DNA of 64,000 nt, taken from contig NC_053037.3 in the NCBI RefSeq assembly GCF_002575655.3, forward strand, positions 504,812,544 to 504,876,543. The letters run 5' to 3'. The DNA comes from Aegilops tauschii subsp. strangulata. Lineage: Eukaryota > Streptophyta > Magnoliopsida > Poales > Poaceae. The notes under the pieces were generated by a model. The model was given only the letters and a program-made list of their open reading frames with translations, had not been told where the DNA came from and did not search any database. A program made the position numbers and the translations under genes. Positions 13,992 to 25,409 of this stretch are shown piece by piece; within the stretch, counting starts at the first letter, position 1; every line of letters starts with the position of its first letter.

Positions 13992-16900
13992 ATGTTGAAA
14001 GATGTTAGTAGCAAAGATGCGGATTGGATCCATGATCTGAGGATTATCCTCATTGCTGCACAGAAAAATTATGTCCTTGATGCACCGCTAGGTGACAGAC
14101 CTATTGCAGGAGCAGATGCAGACGTTATGAACGTTTGGCTAGCTCAATATGATGACTACTTGATAGTTTATTGCACCATGCTTAACGATTTAGAATCGGG
14201 ACTTCAAAGACGTTTTGAACGTCATGGACCATATGAGATGTTACAGGAGTTGAAGTTAATATTTCAAGCAAATACCCGAGTTGAGAGATATGAAGTCTCC
14301 AACAAGTTCTATAGCTAAAAGATGGAGGAGAATCGCTCAACTAGTGAGCATGTGCTCAGATTGTCTGGGTACTACAATCGCTTGAATCAAGTGGGAGTTA
14401 ATCTTCCAGATAAAATAGTGATTGACAGAATTCTCTAGTCACCATCACCAAGTTAGTAGAACTTCGTGTTGAACTATAGTATGTAAGGGATGACGAAAGT
14501 AATTCCTGAGCTCTTCGCGATGCTGAAATCAACGAAGGTAGAAATCAAGAAAGAGCATCAAGTGTTGATGGTTAACAAGACCACTAGTTTCAAGAAAAGG
14601 GCAAAGGGATAGAAGGGGAACTTCAAAAGAACGGCAAGCAAGTTGCTACTCAAGTGAAGAAGCCCAAGTCTGTACCTAAGCCTGAGACTAAGTGCTTCTA
14701 CTGCAAAGGGACTGGTCACTGGAGGCGAAACTGCCCCAAGTATTTGGTGGATAAGAAGGATGGCAAAGTGAACAAAGGTATATTGGATATACATGTTATT
14801 GATGTGTACTTACTAGTGTTTATAGCAACCCCTCAGTATTTGATACTGGTTCAGTTGCTAAAGAGTAGTAACTCGAAACGGGAGTTGCAGAATAAACAGA
14901 GACTAGTAAAAGGAGAGGTGACGATGTGTGTTGGAAGTAGTTCCAAGATTGATATGATCATCATCGCACACTCCCTATACTTTCGGGATTAGTGTTGAAA
15001 CTAAATAAGTGTTATTTGGTGTTTGCGTTGAGCAGGAATATGATTTGATCATGTTTATTGCAATACAGTTATTCATTTAAGTTAGAGAACAATTGTTGTT
15101 CTGTTTACATGAATAAAAACCTTCTATGGTCATACACACCAACGAAAATGGTTTGTTCGATCTCGATCGTAGTGACACACATATTCATAATAATGAAGCC
15201 AAAAGATGCAAAGTTAATAATGATAGTGCAACTTATTTGTGGCACTGCCGTTTAGGTCATATTGGTGTAAAACGCATGAAGAAACTCCATACTGATGGGA
15301 TTTTGGAATCAATTGATTATGAATCACTTGATGCTTGCGAACCATGCCTCATGGGCAAGATGACTAAAACACCGTTCTTCGGAACTATGGAGAGAGCAAC
15401 AGATTTGTTGGAAGTCATACATACAGATGTATGTGGTCCAATGAATATTGAGGCTCGTGGCAGATATCGTTATTTTCTCACCTTCACAGATGATTTGAGC
15501 AGATATGGATATATCTACTTAATGAAACATAAATCTGAAACATTTGAAAAGTTCATATAATTTCAGAGTGAAGTGGAAAATCATCGTAACAAGAAAAATA
15601 AAGTTTCTACGATCTGATCGTAGAGAAGAGTATTTGAGTTACGAGTTTGGTCTTCAGTTAAAACAATGTGAAATAGTTTCACTACTCACGCCACCTGGAA
15701 CACCACGGTGTAATGGTGTGTCCGAATGTCGTAATCGTACTTTATTAGATATGGTGCGATATATGATGTATCTTACCGATCTATCACTATCATTTTGGGG
15801 TTATGCATTAGAGACAGCTGCATTCACGTTAAATAAGGCACCATCAAAATCCGTTGAGACGACGCCTTATGAACTGAGGTTTAGCAAGAAACCAAAGTTG
15901 TCGTTTCTTAAAATTTTGGGGTTGCGATGCTTATGTGAAAAAGTTTCATCCTGATAAGCTCAAACCCAAATCGGAGAAATGTGTCTTCATAGGATACCCA
16001 GAGGAGACAGTTGGGTACACCTTCTATCACAGATCCGAAGGCAAGACATCCGTTGCTAAGAATGGATCCTTTCTAGAGAAGGAGTTTCTCTCGAAAGAAG
16101 TGAGTGGGAGGAAAGTAGAACTTGATGAGGTAACTGTACCTGCTTCCTTATTGGAAAGTAGTTCATCACAGAAATCTGTTCCTGTGACTCCTACACCAAT
16201 TAGTGAGGAAGTTAATGATGATGATCATGTAACTTCAGATCAAGTTACTACCAAACCTCGTAGGTAAACCAGAGTGAGATCCACACCAGAGTGGTACGGT
16301 AATCCTGTTCTGGAGGTCATGTTATTTGACCATGACGAACCTACGAACTATGAAGAAGCAATGGTGAGCCCAGATTCCGCAAAATGGCTTGAGGCCATGA
16401 AATCTGAGATGAGATCCATGTATGAGAACAAAGTGTGGACTTTGGTTGACTTGCCCGATGATCGGCAAGCAATTGAGAATAAATGGATCGTCAAGAGGAA
16501 GACGGACGCTCATAGTAGTGTTACTATCTACAAAGCTAGAATTGTCGCAAAAAAGGGTTTTTCGACAAGTTCAAGGTGTTGACTACGATGAGAGTTTCTC
16601 ACTCGTATCTATGCTTAAGTCTGTCTGAATCATGTTAGCAATTGCCGCATTTTATGAAATATGACAAATGGATAAACAAAACTGCATTCCTTAATGGATT
16701 TATTAAAGAAGAGTTGTATATGATGCAACCAGAAGGTTTTGTCAATCCTAAAGGTGCTAACAAAATATGCAAGCTCCAGCGATCCATCTATGGACTGGTG
16801 CAAGCATCTCAGAGTTGGAATATACACTTTGATAAGTTGATCAAAGGATATAGTTTTATACAGACTTGCGGTGAAGTCTGTATTTACAAGAAAGTGAGTG

Positions 16901-17600
16901 GGAGCACTACAGCATTTCTGATAAGTATATGTGAATGACATATTGTTGATCGGAAATAATGTAGAATTATTCTGTAAAGCATAAAGGAGTGTTTGAAAGG
17001 ATTTTTTCAAAAGAAAGACCTCGGTGAAGCTGCTTACATATTGAGCATCAAGATCTATAGATATAGATCAAAACGCTTGATAAGTTTTTTCAATGAGTCA
17101 TACCTTAACAAGATTTTGAAGTAGTTCAAAATAGAACAGTCAAAGAAGGAGTTCTTGCCTGTGTTACAAGGTGTGAAATTGAGAAAGACTCAAAGCCCGA
17201 CCACGACAGAAGATAGAAAGAGAATGAAAGTCATTCCCTATGCCTTGGACATAGGTTCTATAAAGTATGCCATGTTGTGTACCAGATCTATTGTATACCC
17301 TACACTGATTTTGGCAAGGGAGTACAATAGTGATCTAGGAGTAGATCACTGGACAGCGGTCAAAATTATCCTTAGTGGAATAAGGAAATGTTTCTCGATT
17401 ATGGAAGTGACAAAAGGTTCGTCGTAAAGGGTTACGTCGATGCAAGTTTTGACACTAAATCTAGATGACTCTAAGTCTCGGTCTAGATACATATTGAAAG
17501 TGGGAGCAATTAGCTAGAGTAGCTCCGTGCGGAGCATTGTAGACATAGAAATTTGCAAAATACTTACGGATCTGAATGTGACAGACCCATTGACTAAAAT
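13992..17600 (+). pseudogene. Decayed copia gag-pol (nested element)
   Basis: Fragments in copia order are: a gag amino half (13992-14318, ending in a stop), the zinc knuckle CFYCKGTGHWRRNC (near 14694-14735), the protease DTG followed by AKE and TAG TAA (near 14841-14861), pre-integrase and integrase core (15126-15560, then 15544-15954 in another frame), the integrase tail (15935-16267), RT (16274-16582, 16642-16938) and RNase H scraps (17155-17600). The RT YVDD region is altered and shifted. The many stops and shifts contrast with the nearly identical LTRs, so the damage was probably present before this copy was made. It shares the one-base insertion after DTG with the other two decayed copia elements. 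Confidence 0.9.
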
Positions 17601-17649
17601 TATCTCACAATCAAAACATGATCACACCTTAGTACTCTTTGGATGTTAA

Positions 17650-17780
17650 TCACATAGCGATGTGAACTAGATTATTGACTCTAGTAAATCCTTTGAGTGT
17701 TGGTCACATAGAGATGTGAACTATGGGTGTTAATCACATGGTGATGTGAATTATTAATGTTAAATCACATGGCGATGTGA
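17650..17780 (+). repeat. Four palindromic repeats before the 3' LTR
   Basis: A 16-bp inverted-repeat motif, TCACAT-NNNN-ATGTGA (fourth copy: GGCG spacer), occurs at about 17650, 17704, 17734 and 17765, between the end of pol and the polypurine tract. Related copies occur at 52497-52596 in another decayed element. They are absent from the near-intact element. Confidence 0.85.
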
Positions 17781-17802
17781 ACTAGATTATTGACTCTAGT
17801 GC

Positions 17803-17812
17803 AAGTGGGAGA
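17803..17812 (+). other. Polypurine tract
   Basis: AAGTGGGAGA sits immediately upstream of the 3' LTR. It is the expected primer for plus-strand DNA synthesis and is identical in the elements ending at 36112 and 54334. Confidence 0.85.
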
Positions 17813-17813
17813 C

Positions 17814-19534
17814 TGAAGGAAATATGCCCTAGAGGCAATAATAAAGTATTATATATTTCCTTATATCATGATAAATGTTTATTATTCATGCTAGAATTGT
17901 ATTAACCGGAAACATAATACATGTGTGAATACATAGACAAACAGAGTGTCACTAGTATGCCTCTACTTGACTAGCTCGTTAATCAAAGATGGTTATGTTT
18001 CCTAGCCATAGACATGAGTTGTCATTTGATTAACGGGATCACCTCATTAGGAGAATGATGTGATTGACTTGACCCATTCCGTTAGCTTAGCACCCGATCG
18101 TTTAGTATGTTGCTATTGCTTTCTTCATGACTTATACATTGTCCTATGACTATGAGATTATGCAACTCCCGTTTACCGGAGGAACAATTTGTGTGCTACC
18201 AAACGTCACAACGTAAATGGGTGATTATAAAGGTGCTCTACAGGTGTCTCCAAAGGTACTTGTTGGGTTGGCGTATTTCGAGATTAGGATTTGTCACTCC
18301 GATTGTCGGAGAGGTATCTCTGGGCCCACTCGGTAATGCACATCACTATAAGCCTTGCAAGCATTGTGACTAATGAGTTAGTTGCGGGATGATGTATTAC
18401 GGAACGAGTAAAGAGAATTGCCGGTAACGAGATTGAACTAGGTATCGAGATACTGACGATCGAATCTCGGGCAAGTAACATACCGATGACAAAGGGAACA
18501 ACGCATGTTGTTATGCGGTCTGACCGATAAAGATCTTCGTAGAATATGTGGGAGCCAATATGGGCATCCAGGTCCCGCTATTGGTTATTGACCGGAGAGG
18601 TGTCTCGGTCATGTCTACATAGTTCTCGAACCCAAAGGGACCGCACGCTTAACGTTACAATGACAGTTTTATTATGAGTTTATGTATGTTGATGTACCGA
18701 AGGATTTCGGAGTCCCGGATGAGATCGGGGACATGACGAGGAGTCTCGAAATGGCCGAGACATAAAGATCGATATATTGGACGACTATATTCGGACTTCG
18801 GAAAGGTTCCGAGTGATTCGGGTATTTTTCGGAGTACCGGAGAGTTACGGGAATACGTATTGGGCCTTATTGGGCCATACGGAAAAGAAGGAAAAGGGCC
18901 TCAAGGGTGGCCGCACCCCTCCCCTTGGTCTGGTCCGAATTGGACTAGGGAAAGGGGACGCCCCCTTCCTTCCTTCTCTTTTTCCCTTTCTCTTTTCCTA
19001 TTCCATATGGGAGGTGGAATCCTACTAGGACTAGGGAGTCCTAGTAGGACTCCACACTTGGTGCGCCCCCTCCTAGGGCCGGCCTCCTCCTCCCTTGCTC
19101 CTTTATATACGGGGGCAGGGGGGCACCCCATGGACACACTTGATATACGATATTTTAGCCGTGTGCGGTGCCCCCCTCCACCATATTACACCTTGATAAT
19201 ACCATTGCGGAGCTTAGGCGAAGCCCTGCGTCGGTGGAACATCATCATCGTCACCACGCCGTCGTGCTGACGAAACTCTCCCTCAACACTCGGCTGGATC
19301 GGAGTTCAAGGGACGTCATCGAGCTGAACGTGTGTAGAACTTCGGAGGTGCCGTGCGTTCGGTACTTGATCGGTCGGATCGTGAAGACGTACGACTACAT
19401 CAACCGCGTTGTGATAACGCTTCCGCTGTCGGTCTACGAGGGTACGTGGACAACACTCTCCCCTCTCGTTGCTATGCATCACCATGATCTTGCGTGTGCG
19501 TAGGAAATTTTTGAAATTACTACGTTCCCTAACA
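17814..19534 (+). repeat. 3' LTR of the nested copia element
   Basis: It has the same length and ends as the 5' LTR, about 1.3% different by hand count. It follows a purine-rich tract (AAGTGGGAGA, 17803-17812). Confidence 0.95.
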
Positions 19535-19539
19535 CCAGG

Positions 19540-22225
19540 CCCCACTGACAGTTTAGTTAGTATTAACTTAACCCTGTTAATTAGTTGTTTCACTGACGTG
19601 TGGGTCACAGCCGTCAGGTTTGACCTAGGCTGGCGCCTTTGACCTGCTGATGTCACAGTGACGCAATGCTGACGCAATAAATCATTTACTCGATTTATTC
19701 TTATACAGGAAATTCCAGAAAATGTTATAAACTTCAAAAATTCATAGGAATTAATCTGTAACTCCAAATGCAAAGATTTATATATGAAAAACTATCAGAA
19801 AAATCCAATCTATCCATCTGTACCATTTTCATGCATGTTGGAACAACTTATAGTTGCTGAACAGGGTAAATCATATGTTTGGCATTTAAAGAATCACATA
19901 TGAAGTTTGAATTTGAACCTTTGGTTCAAACCAACTTCATTTAACTTGTTGCTAGGTTGATTAGCTCAAAACACCAGTATGTTGCCATGTCATGATCATG
20001 CATCATATTGTTGCATTGCATTGATTGTGTTTCCTCTCTGTTGCCGGTGATTGTTCCCCCTCAGTAGACGTGGTTCCGACGATGAGATTGATGACACCGA
20101 TGAAGAACTATACTATCTTCAGAAGTGCCAGGCAAGCAAAACCCCCTTGTTCATTCCGATACAATCCCACTCTCTCGCTCCTGCTCTCTTTTACTGCATT
20201 AGGACAACAACGATTCAACTGTTACATGCTGCGGTAGCTGAACCCCTTTTCCTCGACATGACCTGTCATTGCCACAGTAAATAGATGAAACCCACTAGCA
20301 TAAGTAGGAGTTGTTTGAGCCATGATATGCCTACTCATTCATTCTTGTTTGTCATGCCTGCTACTGCTTAGAGTTGAGTCGGGTCTGATTCATCGGGAAT
20401 GAATTGGAATGGTGATGAACATGTCCTACTGTGTGTGAGCTAAGTGTGTGAACACAATTTGGTAAAGGTAGCGGTGAGAGGCCATGTAGGAGTACATGGT
20501 GGGTTGTCTCATTGAAACCGTCCTCAGGAACCGAGTTCTGTGTTTGTGATCCATGAACAGATACTACCACACATTGGGATCCTTAATTGACTCTCTCGGC
20601 TTCTTAACCACCCTTGTCCTCTGTCCAGGAGTTGCAAGTAGTTTCTGGTGTTTGTAGTATGCTAGAGGCCGTGCGCAGCGCTGTCCCGTGGGGTGGGCTG
20701 TGATGCGGTAGGCACGTGGCACGGTGTACCGGGCGCCCGTTTGGTGTCTCGGGAACCCTGCTCACATCGTTCGGGGCCGTATGTGGAAACTTCGGCCGGA
20801 CTCCCTGCGGATGGAACCAGAATAGGCGATAAACCTAGACTAGAGACTTGAGTGTTTAGGTAGGCCGTGGCCGACACCCTCGCCAGGCTTCCGCTTGAAG
20901 GTTGCCGAGATACATGACGTGTACATGGCGGTAAGTGGCGAGAGCGTGTGTGAAGAAGTACACCCCTGCAGGGTTAACATCATCTATTCGAATAGCCGTG
21001 TCCGCGGTAAAGGACTTCTCGGTTGCCTATAACAGTTCATAGACAAGTGAAAGTGGATACTCTAAAATGCGCAAGATAAGCGTGAGTGCTATGGATGGCG
21101 TTCTCGTAGGGAGACGGGAGCGGATCCATAGTGGTGTATTGAAATGGTGAATATGTGGACTCGTGTGCGCCACCTCAAAAGAGTTACTTGAAGTCGTAGT
21201 TCAGGATAGCCACTGAGTCAAAGCTGGCTTGCTGTAGATAAACTCCACCACCCCCTTTGTTGATACCGATGCATATGTAGCTAGCTCTGATTTAAGTCTT
21301 GCTGGGTACATTTGTACTCACGTTTGCTTAATTTATGTTTTTGTAGAGAGATTTCAGTCTCGCTAGTAGTTCCGCATGGACTACGACGTTTAGCTTGTTA
21401 CCTCAGCTACGATCTTGTGCCCTCGGCAGGATCTGGTAGATAGTTAGGCTTCTCAGCCTTTTTCATTTGTAGATGCCTATACTGAGACATGTTAAGCTTC
21501 CGCATGTGCTTTGACTTGTATGCTCTGATTGTTGGGTCATGAGACCCATGTTTGTAATATCTCGCTCCTCGGAGCCTAATGAATAAATACTTGAGTCGTA
21601 GAGTTATGTTGTGATGCCATGTTGTATTTATACATATCGAGCATATTGTGTGTATGATTGAAATGCTTGGTATGTGTGGGATCCGACAACCTAGTTGTTT
21701 ATCCTTGGTAGCCTCTCTTATGGGGAAATGTAGTCTTGTGCTTCCATGAGCCATAGTAGTCCGCTACAGCCCGGTTCACTGGAGTCCTGCTAACCCAGCA
21801 CTACTGCTTCGGAACACTTGACTGGCCGGCATGTGCTTCACTTCGTTCCTGTGTCTGTCCCTTCGGGGAAATGTCACGCGGTGACATCCGGAGTCCTGCC
21901 TAGCCTGCTACAGCCCGGTTCACCGGAGTCCTGTTAGCCTAGTGCTACAGCCCGGATTCGCACGCTGCTGACCGACATGCTCGATGTTGATTCATGTATG
22001 CCTGTCCCCATAAGTTAGTGCCACTTTGGGTTCACGACTAGTCATGTCGGCCCAGGTTCTGTGTCATATGGATGCTAGCGACACTATCATATACGTGAGC
22101 CAAAAGGCGCAAACGGTCCCGGGCCATGGTAAGGCGACACCCGTGGGAATACCGTGCGTGAGGCCGCAAAGTGATATGAGGTGTTACCGGCTAGATCGAT
22201 GTGACTTGGAATCGGGGTCCTGACA
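19540..22225 (+). repeat. Gypsy 3' LTR, second part
   Basis: This continues the LTR after the copia insertion and ends with TCCTGACA at 22225, which pairs with the TGTCA start at 9486 as a short inverted terminal repeat. The duplicated target bases CCAGG are at 10974-10978 and 19535-19539. No gene is seen inside. The next five bases, GCTTT (22226-22230), would be one copy of the gypsy TSD; the other is outside the window. Confidence 0.8.
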
Positions 22226-22706
22226 GCTTTTCCTCTAAAAATATCAAATATTTTCACAATTAGTTTGGTGGATCCATATTGGACCACAAACTATAAATCT
22301 TCATAATTGTACTTTGTACATGGAATGGTGGTTCAAATTTAGCAAATTGAGGACATGTTCTAAAACTATGGACGGAAACTAATACAAGCACAAACCATTA
22401 CTAGTAATCCTTAAGGGAAGCAATTTTGGCACTGATATTTTGAAGAACGGAGGGGCATTATGTAGCTACATTGTCCAAGCCATCGCCTTCACCTGATTTG
22501 CCGTCTGAAAGAAAGAAAGAAAGTGAACAAGATGGTTCAAGTCCCGAATCTAGAAAGTATGCACACATGCATGCAAGAAAAATTGGTCACACAACATGCA
22601 TGCAATACATCGAATGGTGGAAAGAGAGTAAGGGTTCGACCTAGACTCATAGATCTCAAGGAACTAACCGTTTTTGTCGATTTTAGGAAGCAAACTTGCC
22701 GATGAG
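22226..22706. other. 3' flank of the MATH-BTB pseudogene
   Basis: There is no gene here. The stretch from about 22330 to 22530 is clearly similar to 40930-41130, the 3' flank of the intact MATH-BTB gene (shared blocks such as GGACATGTTCT and CTACATTGTCCA/TTACACTGTCCA). The local duplication therefore included downstream, probably 3'-UTR, sequence. Confidence 0.7.
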
Positions 22707-23765
22707 CTACTTTAAAAGAAAGGGGCATGTCCTAATTATATCATCGAAGACGTCAGCTGTTGTTATTTCTTTCAAATTAGCAGGAGCCTTGAGGAATTCA
22801 AGGCACACCTCTTTGAATCCACAACAGTTGTGCCGCCCAGCTAGAGTAGAAATAGTTTTCACTGACTTCACGTCTATGTGTTTGCATAGCTTTTCTTCAC
22901 ATAGTATCTTCAGTCTTTGGAGATCATATTTATCTGCCGCCGCAAGCAAGTGTTGCAACCATAATGCTTCGTCGCCACCCTTTTTCTCCTCCCCCATGTC
23001 TATCTCCATATCGGGCAGCAAGTCGGTGTAAACAAAGCTAAGCAAGGCCCTAAACACTTTTGCTTCCATGTCTTGTATTTGCACAATGCTTGCTACCGTG
23101 CCTTCGTTCACGGGGCCAAAGAGCTCTGCCTTGAAGACAGTAGAATGAGCCGCGAGCACGCACCGGTGGGCGACGAACGTCTCGCCGCCAACATTGAATG
23201 TCACGTCAGTGCCTTCCTTGGACAGGAGGAGGTCGTTGATATGCTGATGTATGGTCGAAGGTGGTACCTTGATGGAGAGATCAACCGTGGTGGCAACGAC
23301 AAGGTCGCATAGGATGGTGAAACAATCCTTGTTTAGATGCTTCGATTTCTCAAGCGCGTCTCTTTTGATGAGACCATCTTAACCCCAACATGGGTGTGAG
23401 CTGGAGAAACCGTGCGGCTCGTTTGCACGGATATATGCTGGATCCTGCTTCTCAAGCTCGTCGACGAAGCTGAAATCGTACTGCACCTTGAGAGGCTCGG
23501 TGACATTCTCATCGAGAAGGGCGAGGAAGAAGGAGACCGAGCCGGAACACTCGGCCGCGTTGCCTTCAGGGAAGTACTGGATGCACCAGCGATGCCCCCC
23601 TACCTTGAACGGGAGAGACCGGATCACCGTGCCGGTAGATGCATAGTATTTCGTACGCGAGTAGCCTCTAACAACAAGCAGGTGGTACCCGCTGGCCGCG
23701 GAGACTTCGATTGAGTAGCCGGTGGCGTCACTGTAGTTGATAATAGACACGCCAGCAAATGACAT
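22707..23765 (-). pseudogene. MATH-BTB protein gene with premature stop
   Basis: The reading frame from ATG at 23765 (MSFAGVSII) to a TAG at 22707 is one continuous frame broken by a single TAA at 23379-23381. The first part carries a MATH domain (GYHLLVVRGYSRTK, FKVGGHRW). The second carries a BTB domain (KEGTDVTFNVGGETFVAHRC) and a BACK-like tail. Intact family members are substrate adaptors of CUL3 ubiquitin ligases: MATH binds the substrate and BTB binds the cullin. The TAA falls right after CWG, where related proteins usually have an aromatic residue, so a single base change explains it. The closing TAG replaces a GAG codon of the paralogue at 41367-42422, trimming eight residues. With the stop, only the MATH part would be made. 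I call it a pseudogene, though a short MATH-only protein cannot be excluded. Confidence 0.88.
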
Positions 23766-24267
23766 GGCGGATGGGCGCAAAATATAACTGAAATCTGAAC
23801 TGGGCTATGTGGTGGGTGAAGTCGTCGTCGGTGCTAAACGCTCGTGCCGTCGTGCGTCCAAGTCGCGGGAAGTCGATTGATCCACGCTCCTGTTCGATTC
23901 GTCAGAGTTCACGAAGAAAACAGGACGCAGGAGAGCAGAAGCTGGAACTCCGGCGAAGTCGCAAGAGCTTTTCGACTTGTCCTATTTGCCTCTGTTCTCA
24001 CCATTGGTTGATTCACATCCTGCCGTGTATATGTATATAAGTACACGCGAACATGAACCGGACTCTTAACTTCCAGCCGAGACGGACATGAACTGCACCA
24101 ACACACGCGTGCACAAAACAACTTATAATATGGAAACCACCCAGCCGGCTCAGATTCTTCCGCACGGGAGCCCCTGTTGCGCGCGGATCTCGCTGTGGTG
24201 GCGTGACGGCGGTATGGCTCGGCGTGAGGGTGCTCCTCTCCCCTCCGTGTCTGGCTATGGCCTGCTG
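23766..24267. other. Upstream region of the MATH-BTB pseudogene
   Basis: The minus strand has a TATA-like TATATAC at 24033-24040, about 270 bp upstream of the ATG, which could be the old core promoter. From about 24050 to 24267 the sequence is G+C-rich and unclassified. It continues at 24833 on the other side of the MITE. Confidence 0.45.
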
Positions 24268-24824
24268 TAAGGATGGCAATGGGTAGGGTATGGGGCGGAT
24301 AGAGCAATACCATACCCATACCCGTGTAGTCAATGGGTATAAAATTATACCCATACCCGTACCCATGGGTATGAAACTTTACCCGTACCCATACCCGACT
24401 GGTACCCATATCCATTGGGCATTGGGTACCTAACGGGTAGATCAAATAGTACACAATTTATTCGCAATTTTACATTCATCTATAGCAAATTTGACATACA
24501 AACATTGATCTCAACTCAATAATAGATAGATGGGTACATGACAATTATGTCAACTGAAATTGACAATTGGTGACAACTTTAACAAAGGTTCACAAGCTCA
24601 CGACACAACTTCAACATAGTGAATTATGGGTAAGGTTCACATGTCAGCATAAACGGGTAGGGTATGGGTATATCCATGGGTAAAAGGCTATACCCGTGCC
24701 CTACCCATGACTTAACGGGTAGGGTATGAGTACTACCCATGGGTATAAAATTGTGCCCATACCCTACCTGTGCGGGTACGGTATCCGCGGGTACCCGTAC
24801 CCATGGGTAAAATTGCCATCCTTA
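24268..24824. mobile_element. hAT-type MITE, 557 bp
   Basis: The ends are inverted copies of TAAGGATGGCAAT, and the flanks are GCCTGCTG (24260-24267) and GCCTGTTG (24825-24832), an 8-bp TSD with one mismatch. An 8-bp TSD and TAxGGATGGCAA ends are typical of hAT elements. It has no coding capacity. The interior is unusual: dozens of GGGTA/TACCC and ACCCATGGGT units on both strands near each end, which makes long self-complementary arms. Confidence 0.8.
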
Positions 24825-24832
24825 GCCTGTTG

Positions 24833-25409
24833 CGGTGGCCGTAGGTGACCCGGGTCTTTGGATTTTGAGGCGAGGCCTTCGTGTCTGGCTCCAGGTGAAA
24901 TCCTTGCATACACTTCGGTTGTGCTGATGATGGCGACGTCTTTCATGTCGTTTTCCTCCCTGAGACGTTGCTGAGGAGTTCGGTCCACCCAAATCCTTCG
25001 AGCCTGGTGTCTGTGGGCGAAAGCCCAAGATCTAGTTTTACTACATCGGGCAAACCATGACATCATCTATGTCACTACCCGCTCGTGAGGCATCGTCTTG
25101 GAGAACATGACTATTGGTTGTAACCGTCGGCTCGTGACATTAGTGGTGGAGTGTGGATGATGATGGTGGTGGCGTGACCGGCTTGGGGTCGACTATGGGT
25201 TTGTGTTCTTCTTCGGTGGTCTTCGTGTTGGAGTGCTCTTTGGTGTCTCTCTGCTGGGCGATTCCCTGCATTTACGCCGATGGCACACAGTTGGTTAACT
25301 TAATCTAAATGTTTTATACATCTTTCTCTGTGGTCCCTAATATTGCCATGTAAGATTTTTTATTTTATTTTGTACTCCTCCCATTTCATATTAAGTGATG
25401 GATAGTTTA
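24833..25409. other. Unclassified intergenic DNA
   Basis: G+C-rich sequence from 24833 to 25270, with no recognisable coding, is followed by A+T-rich sequence. ACTCCTCCCATTTCATATTA at 25374-25393 resembles a Stowaway end but has no convincing partner. Confidence 0.4.

Larger units (their letters stand above)
10979..19534 (+). mobile_element. Copia LTR retrotransposon, complete structure, coding-dead
   Basis: Two LTRs of identical length (1,721 bp) flank a 5.1-kb internal region. The element sits inside the gypsy LTR and is flanked by a perfect 5-bp TSD, CCAGG (10974-10978 and 19535-19539). Hand comparison of the LTRs gives about 23 substitutions in 1,721 bp (about 1.3%) and no indels, so insertion was recent. 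With the commonly used grass rate of 1.3e-8 per site per year this is roughly half a million years. The LTR starts TGAAGGAAATATGCCC, distinct from the TGTTGG start of the other copia copies, so it is a separate subfamily. Confidence 0.95.
6216..22225 (+). mobile_element. Ty3/gypsy LTR retrotransposon, 3' part, heavily decayed
   Basis: This runs from pol remnants (6216-9485) into a 3' LTR that starts at 9486 (TGTCACAGCCC) and ends at 22225 (GGGTCCTGACA). The LTR is interrupted by a copia element at 10979-19534. The 5' part of the gypsy element is out of the window, beyond the copia insertion at 1-6215. The domain order in pol (zinc knuckle, protease/RT linker, RT, integrase) fits Ty3/gypsy. 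The long LTR (about 4.2 kb without the insert) is of a type seen in large Triticeae gypsy families; I do not name the family. Confidence 0.85.
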
